64,000 bases of DNA from Epidermidibacterium keratini (GCF_009834025.1 NZ_CP047156.1:3432067-3496066); one strand, 5' to 3'; positions 1-8,789 are shown, counted from the stretch's first letter. Made by a program: numbers and translations. Notes: generated by a model from the letters alone, not told the origin.

Positions 1-444
1 GGCTGCCAGCTGGTCTCCGAGTGCGACCTCGCCGTCGCTGCCGAGTCGGCCGGGTTTGCCCTGCCCGGCGGCAAGGGCGGCTGGTTCTGCCACACGCCGT
101 CGGTCGGTGTCGCGCGCAACGTCGGGCGCAAGCACCTGATGGAGCTGGCCCTTGGCGGTGAGCCGATCGATGCCAAGACCGCCGAGGCGTGGGGGCTGAT
201 CAACTACGCCGTCCCGGATGAGCAGCTCGACGAGAAGGTTGCCGAGCTCGCGGCCAAGATGAGCCAGGGCAGCCGTACGGCGAAGGCGCTGGGCAAGCAG
301 GCGATCTACAACCAGATCGACCGGCCCGAGAGCGACGCGTACCTGTACGCCGTGGAGGTGATGGCCTCGGCCAGCCAGACCGACCATGCGCGAGAGGGCA
401 TGAACGCGTTCGTGGAGAAGCGGAAACCGCAGTGGCCCCGGTAG
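1..444 (+). CDS. Enoyl-CoA hydratase/isomerase family protein (5' end missing)
   Basis: The window opens inside this gene; 147 codons are present in frame 1 up to TAG. The visible part covers the second half of a crotonase fold. It starts at the conserved CDLAVAAESA strand-helix segment that forms part of the oxyanion hole region, continues through the GLINYAVPDEQL segment typical of the family (a new subunit-contact helix follows), and ends with the C-terminal helices that form the trimer. The family hydrates or isomerises 2-enoyl-CoA thioesters. The two catalytic acidic positions cannot be judged safely because the N-terminal half is absent, so hydratase versus isomerase is open. The gene is followed by a long hairpin and faces nucS. 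Confidence 0.85.
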   Translation, partial: GCQLVSECDLAVAAESAGFALPGGKGGWFCHTPSVGVARNVGRKHLMELALGGEPIDAKTAEAWGLINYAVPDEQLDEKVAELAAKMSQGSRTAKALGKQAIYNQIDRPESDAYLYAVEVMASASQTDHAREGMNAFVEKRKPQWPR

Positions 445-545
445 TTCATACTCCCTGCTGACCCATCGAGTGTGCCTCAACCCCAGATATACGTGGGGTC
501 GAGGCGTCCTCGATGGGTCACAGCCGGCGGGAGTGGCCCCGGTAG
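431..545. repeat. Palindromic element flanked by 14-bp direct repeats
   Basis: The 14-mer AGTGGCCCCGGTAG occurs at 431-444, where it includes the stop codon of the preceding gene, and again at 532-545. Between the copies lies a long hairpin. Its outer arms are TGACCCATCGAG (459-470) and CTCGATGGGTCA (509-520); its inner arms GCCTC-A-ACCCCA (474-485) and TGGGGT-C-GAGGC (494-505) surround the loop GATATACG. It lies between two converging genes, so it may serve as a bidirectional terminator, although no T-tract follows. The repeat-palindrome-repeat design also fits a small inserted element with a target duplication. Which reading is right is inference. Confidence 0.6.
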
Positions 546-574
546 TCGGCGCTGCGGACGGCGCAACCCCAGCC

Positions 575-1234
575 CTAGAACAGCCGTTCGGTGGGGTCGG
601 TGAGTCCGCGCAGCTCGTCGTAGTCGGTCACCACGCACCTGATGCCGCGGTCGGTAGCGAGCGTGCGGGCCTGGGCCTTGACGACGTTGCCGGCGAGTAC
701 GCCGCGCACCGGCGCGATCTTGGTGTCGCGGTTGAGCAGATCGAGGTAGCGGGTGAGCTGCTCGACGGCGGAGATCTCCACGACGCGCTTCACCTCGACC
801 GCCACCGTGCCACCTTCGGATGACCGCGCGAGGATGTCGACCGGGCCGATCGGCGTCGGATATTCCCGGCGTACCAGGCGAAGTCCGGGACCGATGGTGT
901 CCAGGTGCGCCGCAAGCAGCTCCTGCAGGTGCGCCTCGACGCCGTCCTTGGTCAGGCCAGGGTCGATCCCGAGCTCGTGGCTGGTGTCGCTGTGGATTTC
1001 GTGGATCGTGATGATCAGCGAGTCACCGGACTTCGCCTTGACCGTCCACTGATCGTCCTTCTCGATCAGGGTGCACGGCGGCGACATCCAGTTCAGCGGC
1101 TTGTAGGAGCCCGAGTCGGAGTGCACCAACACCGAGCCGTCGTTCTTGACCAGCAGCAGACGCGTGGCCTTGGGTAGGTGGGCCGACAACCGCCCCGCGT
1201 AATCGACCTCGCAGGTGGCGATGACAAGGCGCAT
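575..1234 (-). CDS. nucS: Endonuclease NucS (EndoMS), non-canonical mismatch repair
   Basis: The 219-residue product matches NucS/EndoMS in length and sequence. This RecB-like nuclease cuts both strands at G-T, G-G and T-T mismatches, and in actinobacteria that lack MutS/MutL it provides mismatch repair. The C-terminal nuclease domain shows the expected acidic and lysine residues: Asp133 in [11 protein letters not shown] and Glu147/Lys149 in VAVEVKR. The extreme C-terminus, PTERLF, resembles the sliding-clamp-binding tail of the family. The chosen ATG gives the canonical [16 protein letters not shown] start; an in-frame upstream extension to 1861 would run through the vapBC genes on the other strand and is not credible. 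Downstream is the hairpin at 459-520. Confidence 0.96.
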   Translation of the reverse strand: MRLVIATCEVDYAGRLSAHLPKATRLLLVKNDGSVLVHSDSGSYKPLNWMSPPCTLIEKDDQWTVKAKSGDSLIITIHEIHSDTSHELGIDPGLTKDGVEAHLQELLAAHLDTIGPGLRLVRREYPTPIGPVDILARSSEGGTVAVEVKRVVEISAVEQLTRYLDLLNRDTKIAPVRGVLAGNVVKAQARTLATDRGIRCVVTDYDELRGLTDPTERLF

Positions 1235-1307
1235 GTAGCGATCCTTCGTGCTCGGGTGGGTCGGCGTACGACACAGCAGACTACGGCAGCGCGCCGGCGC
1301 AGCAATT

Positions 1308-1342
1308 TGATGCTCAGGCATCACGCTTGATGATGCTATGCT
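1308..1342 (+). promoter_or_regulatory. vapBC promoter and candidate autoregulatory operator
   Basis: The inverted repeat TGATGC-TCAG-GCATCA lies at 1308-1323, with a further TGATGC at 1331-1336. The -10-like hexamer TATGCT (1337-1342) ends seven bases before the vapB ATG, so the transcript is probably leaderless or nearly so. Antitoxin RHH proteins usually repress their own operon by binding such repeats. Binding here is inferred from position. Confidence 0.5.
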
Positions 1343-1349
1343 GTCACGC

Positions 1350-1601
1350 ATGCGGACCACGGTGACCCTCGACCCGGACGTCGAGTCGCTGCTGCGTCGG
1401 CTCATGCAACGACGCGGGATTTCTTTCAAGCAGGCGCTCAACGACGCTGTCCGCGTCGGTGCGGCGGATGGGCCGCGCGAAGAGTTCCAGACGACGACCA
1501 GGGGGCTCGGTGTCCCGACGGTGAACCTCGATCGCGCCCTGCAGATCGCGGCAGACCTCGAAGACGATGAGCTTGTCCGGCGAATGCGCAGCGGAAAGTG
1601 A
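1350..1601 (+). CDS. vapB: VapB-type antitoxin (ribbon-helix-helix)
   Basis: This 83-residue protein begins [19 protein letters not shown], a classical beta strand plus helix of a ribbon-helix-helix DNA-binding domain; [15 protein letters not shown] is its second helix. The C-terminal half ([20 protein letters not shown]) would wrap and inhibit the toxin. An in-frame ATG 12 bases upstream (1338) is possible, but the RHH consensus begins at MRTT and 1338 overlaps the -10 box. The stop codon overlaps the next start (GTGA), as expected for a coupled antitoxin-toxin pair. Confidence 0.88.
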   Translation: MRTTVTLDPDVESLLRRLMQRRGISFKQALNDAVRVGAADGPREEFQTTTRGLGVPTVNLDRALQIAADLEDDELVRRMRSGK

Positions 1602-2029
1602 AGGTCGTCGACGCAAACGTCCTGCTGTATGCGGTGAACTCCGACGCCAGTCATCACGACGCGTCGAGGGCCTGGCTCGACAAGTCCCTCAACGGTGCCG
1701 ACACCGTCGGGTTTAGCTGGCTGGCGATGACCGCGTTCTTGCGGTTGGTCACCAAGGTTGGCCTTTTCCCGAACGCGATGAGCGTCGATGAGGCGCTCGA
1801 TCAGGTTCGTGACTGGCTCGATGCCCCCGGTGCCCAGGTCGTCGAACCGACACAACAGCATCTCGCCGTGCTACAGCGGCTGCTGACAGCCGTCGGAGCC
1901 GGAGGAAACCTGGTGAGCGATGCGCACCTGGCTGCGATAGCCCTCGAGCATCGCGCGGGTGTGGTGTCCTACGACGCTGACTTTGCGCGATTCGGCGTGT
2001 CGTGGGCGCGACCGGACGATCTGCTCTGA
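1598..2029 (+). CDS. vapC: VapC-type PIN-domain toxin ribonuclease
   Basis: The 143-residue PIN domain begins [13 protein letters not shown], where the first Asp is a metal ligand. An acidic residue follows in the middle of the protein (SVDEALD region), and two Asp residues occur near the C-terminus ([14 protein letters not shown] and [11 protein letters not shown]), completing the usual Mg-binding set. VapC toxins cleave RNA, often tRNA or rRNA, when freed from VapB. The start is GTG overlapping the vapB stop by four bases. The pair sits between nucS and the aldehyde dehydrogenase, in the same direction as the latter. Confidence 0.9.
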   Translation: MKVVDANVLLYAVNSDASHHDASRAWLDKSLNGADTVGFSWLAMTAFLRLVTKVGLFPNAMSVDEALDQVRDWLDAPGAQVVEPTQQHLAVLQRLLTAVGAGGNLVSDAHLAAIALEHRAGVVSYDADFARFGVSWARPDDLL

Positions 2030-2043
2030 GCGGCCGCGCGGGA

Positions 2044-2075
2044 TAGGCTGAGGCAAAGAGCTACCCACGAGTAAC
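2044..2075 (+). promoter_or_regulatory. Aldehyde dehydrogenase promoter with GYTACC..GAGTAAC operator
   Basis: The hexamer TAGGCT (2044-2049) is a plausible -10 box. Just downstream, between the expected transcription start and the ATG at 2091, is GCTACCCACGAGTAAC (2060-2075). The same 16-base motif, with two or three changes, occurs before ccrA (13676-13691) and etfB (54370-54385). A repressor bound here would block elongation or initiation. Confidence 0.55.
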
Positions 2076-2090
2076 CGGAGCTGGTGTGCC

Positions 2091-3593
2091 ATGACCGAAA
2101 CCGTCACCACAGACGCCGACCAGGCGACGAGCGCCGAGACCTTCCAGACGCTGAACCCCGCGACCGGCGAGGTGCTCGCCACGCTCCCGGTCGAGAGCGC
2201 CCAGCAGATCGCCGGCAAGCTCGCCGACGCGCGAGCCGCACAGCAGTGGTGGGCACAGATCGGCTTCGGCGCGCGCAAGGAGCGGCTGCTGAAGTGGCGT
2301 ACGGCGATCAGCGCCCGCATCGAGGAGATCGCCGAGGTGATCCACCGCGAAGGTGGCAAGCCGCTGGACGACGCCCGCCTGGAGGTCATCCTGGCCGTCG
2401 AGCACATCGACTGGGCCGCCAAGAACGCACGCAAGGTCCTCGGCCGCCGCAACGTCAGCCCCGGCATGCTGCTGGCCAACTACGCAGCCTCGGTCAGCCA
2501 CGTGCCGTACGGCGTCGTCGGTGTCATCGGCCCCTGGAACTATCCGGTCTTCACCCCGATGGGCTCCATCGCCTACGCGCTCGCGGCCGGCAACACGGTG
2601 CTCTTCAAGCCCAGCGAGTACACCCCTCTAGTGGGCAAGTGGCTGGTCGAGTCGATCTCCGAAGTCGTGCCGGAGCACCCGGTGCTGCAGCTGGTCACCG
2701 GGCTCGGGCAGACCGGCGCCGACCTGTGCACCAGCGGCGTCGACAAGATTGCCTTCACCGGCTCGACGGGCACCGGCAAGAAGGTGATGGCCGCCTGCGC
2801 GCAGAACCTCACCCCGGTGCTCATGGAGTGCGGTGGCAAGGACGTGCTCATCGTTGACGAGGACGCCGACGTACCGGCCGCCGTCGACGCGGCGGTCTTC
2901 GGCGGTTTCTCCAACGCCGGCCAGACCTGCATCGGCACCGAGCGTGTCTACGCCCACGAGAAGGTGTACGACGACGTCGTCGCCCGTCTCGCCGAGACCG
3001 CTCGCTCGCTGGTGCCCGGCGATGACACCGGTGCGTCGTACGGCCCGATGACCATGCCCTCGCAGCTGGACATCGTGCGCCGGCACGTCGACGACGCGCT
3101 GGACCGGGGTGCGCGGGCCGTGGTCGGCGGGCGCGACTCGGTGGGCGAGCGGTACGTCGCCCCCGTCGTACTCGCCGATGTGCCTGAGGACAGCCTCGCG
3201 GTGACCGAGGAGACGTTTGGCCCGACCATCACCGTCGGCAAGTTCGCGACCGTCGACGAAGCGATCAAGAAGGCCAACGCCACCCGCTACGGACTGGGCG
3301 CCGCCGTGTTCTCCAAGTCGCGCGGCGAGCTGATCGCCGAGCGCCTGCGCACCGGAATGGTCTCGATCAACTCGGTGGTCTCGTTTGCCGGCATGGCATC
3401 TCTGCCGTTCGGCGGGGTGGGGGACTCCGGCTTCGGCCGCATCCACGGCGCCGACGGGCTGCGCGAGTTCGCCCGCGCTCAGTCGATCGCCCGGCTGCGC
3501 GTGCCGATCCCGCTGAACGTCACGAGCCTCGCGCGGCGCCCCGGAATGCTCAAGATGCTCGGCAAGGCGGTCGCTAAGCGCTTCGGCGCCTAA
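2091..3593 (+). CDS. NAD(P)-dependent aldehyde dehydrogenase
   Basis: This is a full-length 500-residue ALDH. The cofactor and active-site blocks are in order: PWNYP with Asn150, the KPSE lysine (Lys173), the FTGSTGTGK turn (223-230), MECGGKD with the general base Glu246, and the nucleophile Cys280 in NAGQTCIG. ETFGP and PFGGVGDSGFGR follow near the C-terminus. It oxidises an aldehyde to the acid; the substrate cannot be told from sequence, but a medium or long aliphatic aldehyde would fit the lipid-gene neighbourhood. It is preceded by an operator-like repeat shared with ccrA and etfBA. Its last 20 bases overlap the converging PatB-like gene. Confidence 0.92.
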   Translation: MTETVTTDADQATSAETFQTLNPATGEVLATLPVESAQQIAGKLADARAAQQWWAQIGFGARKERLLKWRTAISARIEEIAEVIHREGGKPLDDARLEVILAVEHIDWAAKNARKVLGRRNVSPGMLLANYAASVSHVPYGVVGVIGPWNYPVFTPMGSIAYALAAGNTVLFKPSEYTPLVGKWLVESISEVVPEHPVLQLVTGLGQTGADLCTSGVDKIAFTGSTGTGKKVMAACAQNLTPVLMECGGKDVLIVDEDADVPAAVDAAVFGGFSNAGQTCIGTERVYAHEKVYDDVVARLAETARSLVPGDDTGASYGPMTMPSQLDIVRRHVDDALDRGARAVVGGRDSVGERYVAPVVLADVPEDSLAVTEETFGPTITVGKFATVDEAIKKANATRYGLGAAVFSKSRGELIAERLRTGMVSINSVVSFAGMASLPFGGVGDSGFGRIHGADGLREFARAQSIARLRVPIPLNVTSLARRPGMLKMLGKAVAKRFGA

Positions 3594-4722
3594 GCGCGTC
3601 GGCCATCGCCTCGACGGCCTGCTCCAGCAGCGCTCGCGGCATCGCGAAGTTCAGCCGCACGTGGCCGGCACCAGCCGCGCCGCACTGCAGGCCGTCGGTG
3701 AGCTGTACGCCGGCCTGCTCGGCGAAGAACGCATACGGATCGGCAAGATCGAGCTGGCGGCAGTCCAGCCACGCGAGGTAGGTCCCCTCGGGCTGCCGGT
3801 AGCCGACCTCGGGCAGCAGCTCCTCGAGCATCGTGCCCAGCGCGGCCCGGTTGCCGGCCACATAGGCCATGACGTCATCGAGCCATGGCTTGCCCTCGGC
3901 GTACGCCGCGGTGTTGGCGATGACCCCGACCGTCGACGTGCCATGCGATGCCCACCACCCAGCGTCGTCGAAGCGGGCCAGGTCGGCAGCGTTGCTGAAC
4001 AGCAGCTGCGCGCATTTGAGGCCTGGGAGATTCCAGGCCTTGGATGCTGAGGTTGCGGTGACCGTGTGCGCGGCGGCCGCCTCGCTGACCGTCGCATACG
4101 GGACGTGCCGTGCTCCGGCGTACACCAGCGGGGCGTGGATCTCGTCGGAGAAGACGCGCGCGCCGCGCCGCTGCACGACCTCGCTGATCGCCTGCATCTC
4201 CTCGGCGGTGTAGACCTTGCCGATCGGGTTGTGCGGGTTGCACATCACCAGCAGGCCGCCGCCGGCGAGCGCGGCGTCCAGGTCGTCGAGGTCGAGTCGC
4301 CAGCCGCCGGCCTCGCGCACCATCGGCAGCTCGATGAGCTCGCGGTCGTGCAAGCCGGGGACGGTTAAAAACGGCATGTACGCCGGAGTCGGCAGCACGA
4401 TCGGCGTACCCGGCTCGCTGAAGGTCTCCATCGCCTCCTCGAAGCCGCGGATGACATCAGGCAGCAGCCGCACCCGCTGCGGTGAGACGTCCCAGCCGTA
4501 CTGGTCTGCATGCCACTGCGCGGTCGCCTCGCGCAGCCGCTGGTCAAGAGCAGGAGGCAGGTAGCCTAAGAGCCCGTCATCGACCGCGGCGTGCAGCGCA
4601 GCGGCGACCTCTGGCGCGACCCCGAAGTCCATCTCGGCGACCCACGCGCCGATCTGGTCGGGGTAGCGGGACCATTTCAGCCCGCCGATTCGGCGCAGCT
4701 GCTCAAGCGTCGGCTCCTGCAC
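3574..4722 (-). CDS. MalY/PatB-type PLP-dependent aminotransferase/C-S lyase
   Basis: This 382-residue fold-type I PLP enzyme carries CNPHNPIGKVYTAEE (the Asn that contacts PLP), FSDEIHAPLVY (the Asp that binds the pyridine nitrogen) and TATSASKAWNLPGLK with the Schiff-base lysine. These are the hallmarks of the MalY/PatB group, whose members act as cystathionine beta-lyases (releasing homocysteine, pyruvate and ammonia) or as aminotransferases. The GTG start at 4722 is preceded by the strong ribosome-binding site GAGGAGGA; a longer reading from 4758 lacks one. The 3' end overlaps the aldehyde dehydrogenase tail-to-tail. The 260 bases up to the divergent dehydrogenase at 4983 hold both promoters but no further gene. 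Confidence 0.9.
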   Translation of the reverse strand: MQEPTLEQLRRIGGLKWSRYPDQIGAWVAEMDFGVAPEVAAALHAAVDDGLLGYLPPALDQRLREATAQWHADQYGWDVSPQRVRLLPDVIRGFEEAMETFSEPGTPIVLPTPAYMPFLTVPGLHDRELIELPMVREAGGWRLDLDDLDAALAGGGLLVMCNPHNPIGKVYTAEEMQAISEVVQRRGARVFSDEIHAPLVYAGARHVPYATVSEAAAAHTVTATSASKAWNLPGLKCAQLLFSNAADLARFDDAGWWASHGTSTVGVIANTAAYAEGKPWLDDVMAYVAGNRAALGTMLEELLPEVGYRQPEGTYLAWLDCRQLDLADPYAFFAEQAGVQLTDGLQCGAAGAGHVRLNFAMPRALLEQAVEAMADALRRRSA

Positions 4723-4982
4723 GGTGTCCTCCTCGGGCTGGTCACGGGCGCTGCGCACACGCTATCGGCGCCTGTACCCCGTCGCGTGCCGCGGCACCTG
4801 GATCGAGGGCTGCGGCAAACAACACAGGTCAGCCGGTGTGCCCCGTCACGGCGAGTTGCTAGATTGCTGGTTACCGATTTTCCGTAGCGGTCACGCCGAC
4901 GCACCACACTTGCTCTGGCCGGCCGCCCTACCGACGCACCGGCAGTACGGCGGCGTCGACCAAGCAGAGCAACGGAGTTCTA

Positions 4983-6767
4983 GTGGCACGCGATTTTTCG
5001 GTTGTGGGAGTCGTCGGTCTCGGCACGATGGGCGCAGGCATCGCAGAGGTGTTTGCCCGGTCGGGGATCGACGTGGTGGCATTCGAGCGCGACGACGAGG
5101 GGCTAGAGCGCGGCAAGGGCTTCGTCGAACGCTCGATTGAGCGCGGCGTCGCGCGCGGCAAGCTGGAGCAGCCCGAGGCGGACGCAATCCACGAGCGGGT
5201 CCAGTACACGACCAGCTGGGACGACTTCGCGCGCTGCGAGCTCGTGATCGAGGCCGTGCCCGAGCAGATGGACATCAAGCTCGAGATCTTCGACCGTCTC
5301 GACTCGATCTGTCAGCCCGACACGATCCTGGCGACCAACACCTCGTCGCTGTCGGTGACCGAGATCGCCGTCGCGACCGCGCGGCCCAGCAAGGTCGTCG
5401 GGATGCACTTCTTCAACCCCGCGCCGATCATGGAGCTGGTCGAGGTCATCACCACGGTCGTCACCGACCAGAGCGTGGTCGAGGACATCGAGGCGCTGTG
5501 CAAGAAGATCGGCAAGATCGACGTCACCGTCGCCGACAAGGCCGGGTTCATCGCCAACGCACTGCTGTTTGGCTACCTCAACCACGCCGTCGGGATGTTC
5601 GAGGACAACTACGCCTCGCGCGAGGACATCGACGCGGCCATGCGCTACGGATGCGGCCTGCCGATGGGCCCGCTCGCGCTGATGGACCTGATCGGGATGG
5701 ACACGGCATACGAGATCCTGGACACGATGTATCGCCAGGGCCGCAACCGGATGCACGCGCCACGCCCGCTGATCAAGCAGATGGCAACCGCCGGGCTCAA
5801 AGGCCGCAAGTCCGGGCGCGGCTTCTACACCTACGAAGGCCCGGGATCACCGAAGCTCGTCGAAGACCGGCTGACCCCCAAGCCGGACGCCGACCCGTCG
5901 GCCAAGGTCGATGTCACCGGCAAGAAGATCGGCGTGGTGGGCTCGGGAACCATGGCCACCGGCATCGTCGAGGTCTTCGCCAAGGCCGGGTTTGACACGA
6001 CGTACGTCGCACGTAGCCAGGAGAAGGCTGACGGCGTACGCGCCGCCATCACCAAGTCGCTGGAGAAGGCGGTCGGGCGCGGCAAGCTGACCGAGGACGC
6101 GCGCGACGCGGCGCTCGGCAAGCTGACCGGCGCCACGGAGCTCGATGCGCTGGCCGACTGCGATGTCGTCGTCGAGGCGATCGCCGAGGAGCTCGGCATC
6201 AAGCAGGTGCTGTTTGCCAACCTCGACGAGATCGTCAAGGACGGCGCGATCCTCGCCACCACGACCTCCAGCCTGCCGGTCATCGACCTCGCGACGCAGA
6301 CCGAGCGGCCGGAGAAGGTGATCGGCATCCACTTCTTCAACCCGGCGCCGATCATGAAGCTCGTCGAGGTCGTGCACACCATCGCCACCGACGACGACAC
6401 GCAGGCGCAGACGCTCGCGCTGGTGAAGGCGATCGGCAAGCACCCGGTCACCTGCGCTGACCGCGCGGGCTTCATCGTCAACGCGCTGCTGTTTCCCTAC
6501 CTCAACGACGCGATCAAGATGGTCGAGGCCAACTACGCCACGGCCGACGACATCGACATCGCGATGAAGGTCGGCTGTGGCTACCCGATGGGTCCGTTCG
6601 AGCTGCTGGATACGGTCGGGCTCGACGTGTCGCTGGCGATCGAGCAGACCCTCTTCCGCGAGTTCCGAGAGCAGGGCATGGCCCCCGCGCCGCTGCTGGA
6701 GCATCTGGTGACCGCGGGCTTCCTGGGGCGCAAGTCCAAGAAGGGCTTCCGCGACTACCGCAAGTAG
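4983..6767 (+). CDS. Tandem-fused 3-hydroxybutyryl/3-hydroxyacyl-CoA dehydrogenase
   Basis: The 594-residue product contains two complete 3-hydroxyacyl-CoA dehydrogenase copies in one chain. Copy one has the NAD Rossmann turn GLGTMGAGIAEVF (12-24) and the catalytic-His block MHFFNPAPIMELVEV (141-155). Copy two restarts near residue 315 with GVVGSGTMATGIVEVF and has GIHFFNPAPIMKLVEV. Both end with the GRKSGRGFY or GRKSKKGFRDY tail. Each active site oxidises a (S)-3-hydroxyacyl-CoA, typically 3-hydroxybutyryl-CoA, to the 3-keto ester, or works in reverse. Stand-alone enzymes are about 285 residues, so this is a duplication and fusion. GTG start with GGAG eight bases upstream. It fits between the thiolase at 14.3 kb and crotonase/ccrA chemistry. 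Confidence 0.93.
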   Translation: MARDFSVVGVVGLGTMGAGIAEVFARSGIDVVAFERDDEGLERGKGFVERSIERGVARGKLEQPEADAIHERVQYTTSWDDFARCELVIEAVPEQMDIKLEIFDRLDSICQPDTILATNTSSLSVTEIAVATARPSKVVGMHFFNPAPIMELVEVITTVVTDQSVVEDIEALCKKIGKIDVTVADKAGFIANALLFGYLNHAVGMFEDNYASREDIDAAMRYGCGLPMGPLALMDLIGMDTAYEILDTMYRQGRNRMHAPRPLIKQMATAGLKGRKSGRGFYTYEGPGSPKLVEDRLTPKPDADPSAKVDVTGKKIGVVGSGTMATGIVEVFAKAGFDTTYVARSQEKADGVRAAITKSLEKAVGRGKLTEDARDAALGKLTGATELDALADCDVVVEAIAEELGIKQVLFANLDEIVKDGAILATTTSSLPVIDLATQTERPEKVIGIHFFNPAPIMKLVEVVHTIATDDDTQAQTLALVKAIGKHPVTCADRAGFIVNALLFPYLNDAIKMVEANYATADDIDIAMKVGCGYPMGPFELLDTVGLDVSLAIEQTLFREFREQGMAPAPLLEHLVTAGFLGRKSKKGFRDYRK

Positions 6768-6814
6768 TCACCCGCGCCACGTGCGATCGTCGTCGCGGCG
6801 ACGGCGTCGTCACA

Positions 6815-6820
6815 TAGTGT
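6815..6820 (+). promoter_or_regulatory. -10 box of the acyl-ligase operon
   Basis: TAGTGT lies nine bases before the ATG at 6830, leaving almost no 5' UTR. This agrees with the leaderless arrangement seen repeatedly in the window. No convincing -35 element was identified. Confidence 0.4.
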
Positions 6821-6829
6821 GGTCACGAG

Positions 6830-8485
6830 ATGAGTGAGTTCCTCGCGCAGTTGGTGCGCACCGCTACCGACGACCCGCAGCACGGGTGGATCGAGGCCAA
6901 GGAGCCGAACGGCGAGTTCGAGCGGCGGACCTGGGCGCAGATCCACCAGCGTGCCCTGCGCGTCGCCGGCGGCCTGCGGGCTGCCGGTGTGCGCCCCGGT
7001 GATGCCGTCGCGTTGTTTGTGGGCGCCCCGGCCGACGTCGCGGTCGCTGCCCAAGGCTGTTGGCTGGCCGGTGCGAGCGTCACGATGCTGCACCAGCCGA
7101 CCGCGCGCACCGACCTCGGTTCGTACGCCGCGGACACCGTCGGTGTCTTGCGGATGGTCGGTGCGCGCGCCTTGGTGCTGGGGGCGCCGTACGCGGCCCT
7201 GGCCGGCGACTTCCAGAAGGCGCTCGGTGACGACCTACCCGTGCGCTCGGTCGACGAGCTGCTGGCCGCTGAGCCGGTCGATGCCGACCCGCAGGTCAGC
7301 GACGAGTCGTCGGTCGCGCTGCTGCAGCTGACCTCGGGCTCGACCTCCCATCCGAAGGCCGTGCGGATCAGCCACGGCAACCTGATCAGCAACATGCGGG
7401 CGATGGTCGAGGCCGCGCAGATCGTCTCCGACGACGTGATGGTCAGCTGGCTGCCGACCTTCCACGACATGGGCATGGTCGGCTTCTTGACCGTCCCGAT
7501 GACGTTCGGGATCAAGCTGGTGAAGATGACGCCGGCCGATCTGCTGGCCAGCCCGACGAGCTGGATGCGGGCGATCAGCGACTATCGCGGCACGATCACC
7601 GCCTCGCCCAACTTCGCTTACGCGCTGGCCACGCGGGCGCTGACCAAGGCGAGCGACCTCGACCTGAGCTCGCTGCGCATCGCGCTCAACGGCGCCGAGC
7701 CGGTCGACCCAAAGGCCACCGCAGGCTTCGCGGCGGCTGGGGAGCGCTTCGGGCTCGACCCGGGATGCGTGCTGTGCGCCTACGGCATGGCCGAGGCTAC
7801 GCTCGCGGTCAGCTTCGCACCGCTGGGTCTCGGCCTGGAGGTCGACACCATCGACCAGGCCGCTCTCTCGCGCACCGGCCGCGCCATACCGTCGAGCGAG
7901 GGTACGACGTCGTCGTTTGCCATGCTCGGCCGCCCACTGTCCGGTCTGACCGTCCAGATCCGCAGCGAAGGCGAAGTGCTTGGCGAGCGCCAGGCGGGGG
8001 AGATCTTCGTGCGGGGCACGGCGGTCACCGACGGCTACCTGACGGTCGACGGGTACGCCGCCGCGCAGGACGCCGACGGGTGGCTTGCCACCGGCGACGA
8101 GGGCTACCTCGTCGATGACCAGATCGTGGTCTGCGGTCGCACCAAGGACCTGATCATCCTGGCCGGACGCAACATCTACCCGACCGACATCGAGCGGGTC
8201 GCTGAGGCGGTGGACGGCGTACGCGCCGGAAACTCCGCAGCCGTGTCACTGCTGGGTGACGGACGCGAGAGCTTTGCGGTGGCCGTCGAGTCGACGTACG
8301 CCGATGATCGCGAGCAGTCCGAGCGCATCCGTCAGGAGGTCGCCCGCGCCGTCAACCACGCGCTGGACGCTCGGCCGGCGCAGGTCGTCGTGGTCGCGCC
8401 GGGCTGGCTGCCGAAGACGCCGTCGGGCAAGATTCAGCGCAGCCGGGTCCGCGAGCGCCTGGAGACCGGCGATGCCCCGACATAA
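6830..8485 (+). CDS. FadD-like fatty acyl-CoA synthetase / acyl-AMP ligase
   Basis: This is a 551-residue member of the adenylate-forming superfamily. LQLTSGSTSHPKAV (166-178) is the phosphate-binding loop. SWLPTFHDMGMVGFL and NGAEPVD are typical of the FadD/FAAL branch, which loads fatty acids as acyl-AMP and passes them to CoA or an acyl carrier protein. WLATGDEGYL and GRTKDLIILAGRNIYPTDIE mark the hinge, and the C-terminal lysine is in PKTPSGKIQRSR. Whether the product is acyl-CoA or acyl-AMP cannot be settled by eye; FAAL enzymes carry an extra insertion between subdomains, which would need an alignment to test. It heads a coupled operon with the next two genes. Confidence 0.88.
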   Translation: MSEFLAQLVRTATDDPQHGWIEAKEPNGEFERRTWAQIHQRALRVAGGLRAAGVRPGDAVALFVGAPADVAVAAQGCWLAGASVTMLHQPTARTDLGSYAADTVGVLRMVGARALVLGAPYAALAGDFQKALGDDLPVRSVDELLAAEPVDADPQVSDESSVALLQLTSGSTSHPKAVRISHGNLISNMRAMVEAAQIVSDDVMVSWLPTFHDMGMVGFLTVPMTFGIKLVKMTPADLLASPTSWMRAISDYRGTITASPNFAYALATRALTKASDLDLSSLRIALNGAEPVDPKATAGFAAAGERFGLDPGCVLCAYGMAEATLAVSFAPLGLGLEVDTIDQAALSRTGRAIPSSEGTTSSFAMLGRPLSGLTVQIRSEGEVLGERQAGEIFVRGTAVTDGYLTVDGYAAAQDADGWLATGDEGYLVDDQIVVCGRTKDLIILAGRNIYPTDIERVAEAVDGVRAGNSAAVSLLGDGRESFAVAVESTYADDREQSERIRQEVARAVNHALDARPAQVVVVAPGWLPKTPSGKIQRSRVRERLETGDAPT

Positions 8486-8789
8486 CCGCCGCGCGGCACC
8501 GCCGCAGCGCTCCGTTGCGCGCGGCGCGGTCTTCGGCGGCGCGAGCCGGCTCGAGTGGCGCGGCGAGCAGTGGCTCATGCAGCCGGTCACCGGCGGCTCG
8601 GGCAAGACCTATCGCTGCCCCGGCTGCGACCAGGAGATTCGTCCCGGAACCGGGCACGTCGTGGCATGGCCGGAGTACGACGCCGACGACCGCCGACACT
8701 GGCACACGCAGTGCTGGGCCGCGCGTGATCGGCGTACTCCCGGCGTCGTCCGCGCGCGCAACGCGCCGCGCTACGGACGTGGCCGGTGA
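8472..8789 (+). CDS. Small conserved actinobacterial protein with zinc-ribbon-like cysteines
   Basis: The 105-residue basic protein overlaps the end of the acyl ligase by 14 bases. A conserved core reads YRCPGCDQEIRPGTGHVVAW, followed by HWHTQCW. The CxxC plus HxxxC arrangement would bind one zinc. Similar short proteins are common in actinobacteria, where they are often labelled ATP/GTP-binding protein without experimental support; I see no P-loop. The ATG at 8472 is the first start that keeps the conserved core and a short basic tail (MPRHNRRAAPPQR). Function is unknown. Tight coupling suggests co-translation with its neighbours. Confidence 0.75.
   Translation: MPRHNRRAAPPQRSVARGAVFGGASRLEWRGEQWLMQPVTGGSGKTYRCPGCDQEIRPGTGHVVAWPEYDADDRRHWHTQCWAARDRRTPGVVRARNAPRYGRGR

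Noticed and set aside
1235-1861. Upstream extension of nucS
   Set aside because: The extra residues are low-complexity and antisense to vapB and vapC; NucS proteins start at MRLVIA.
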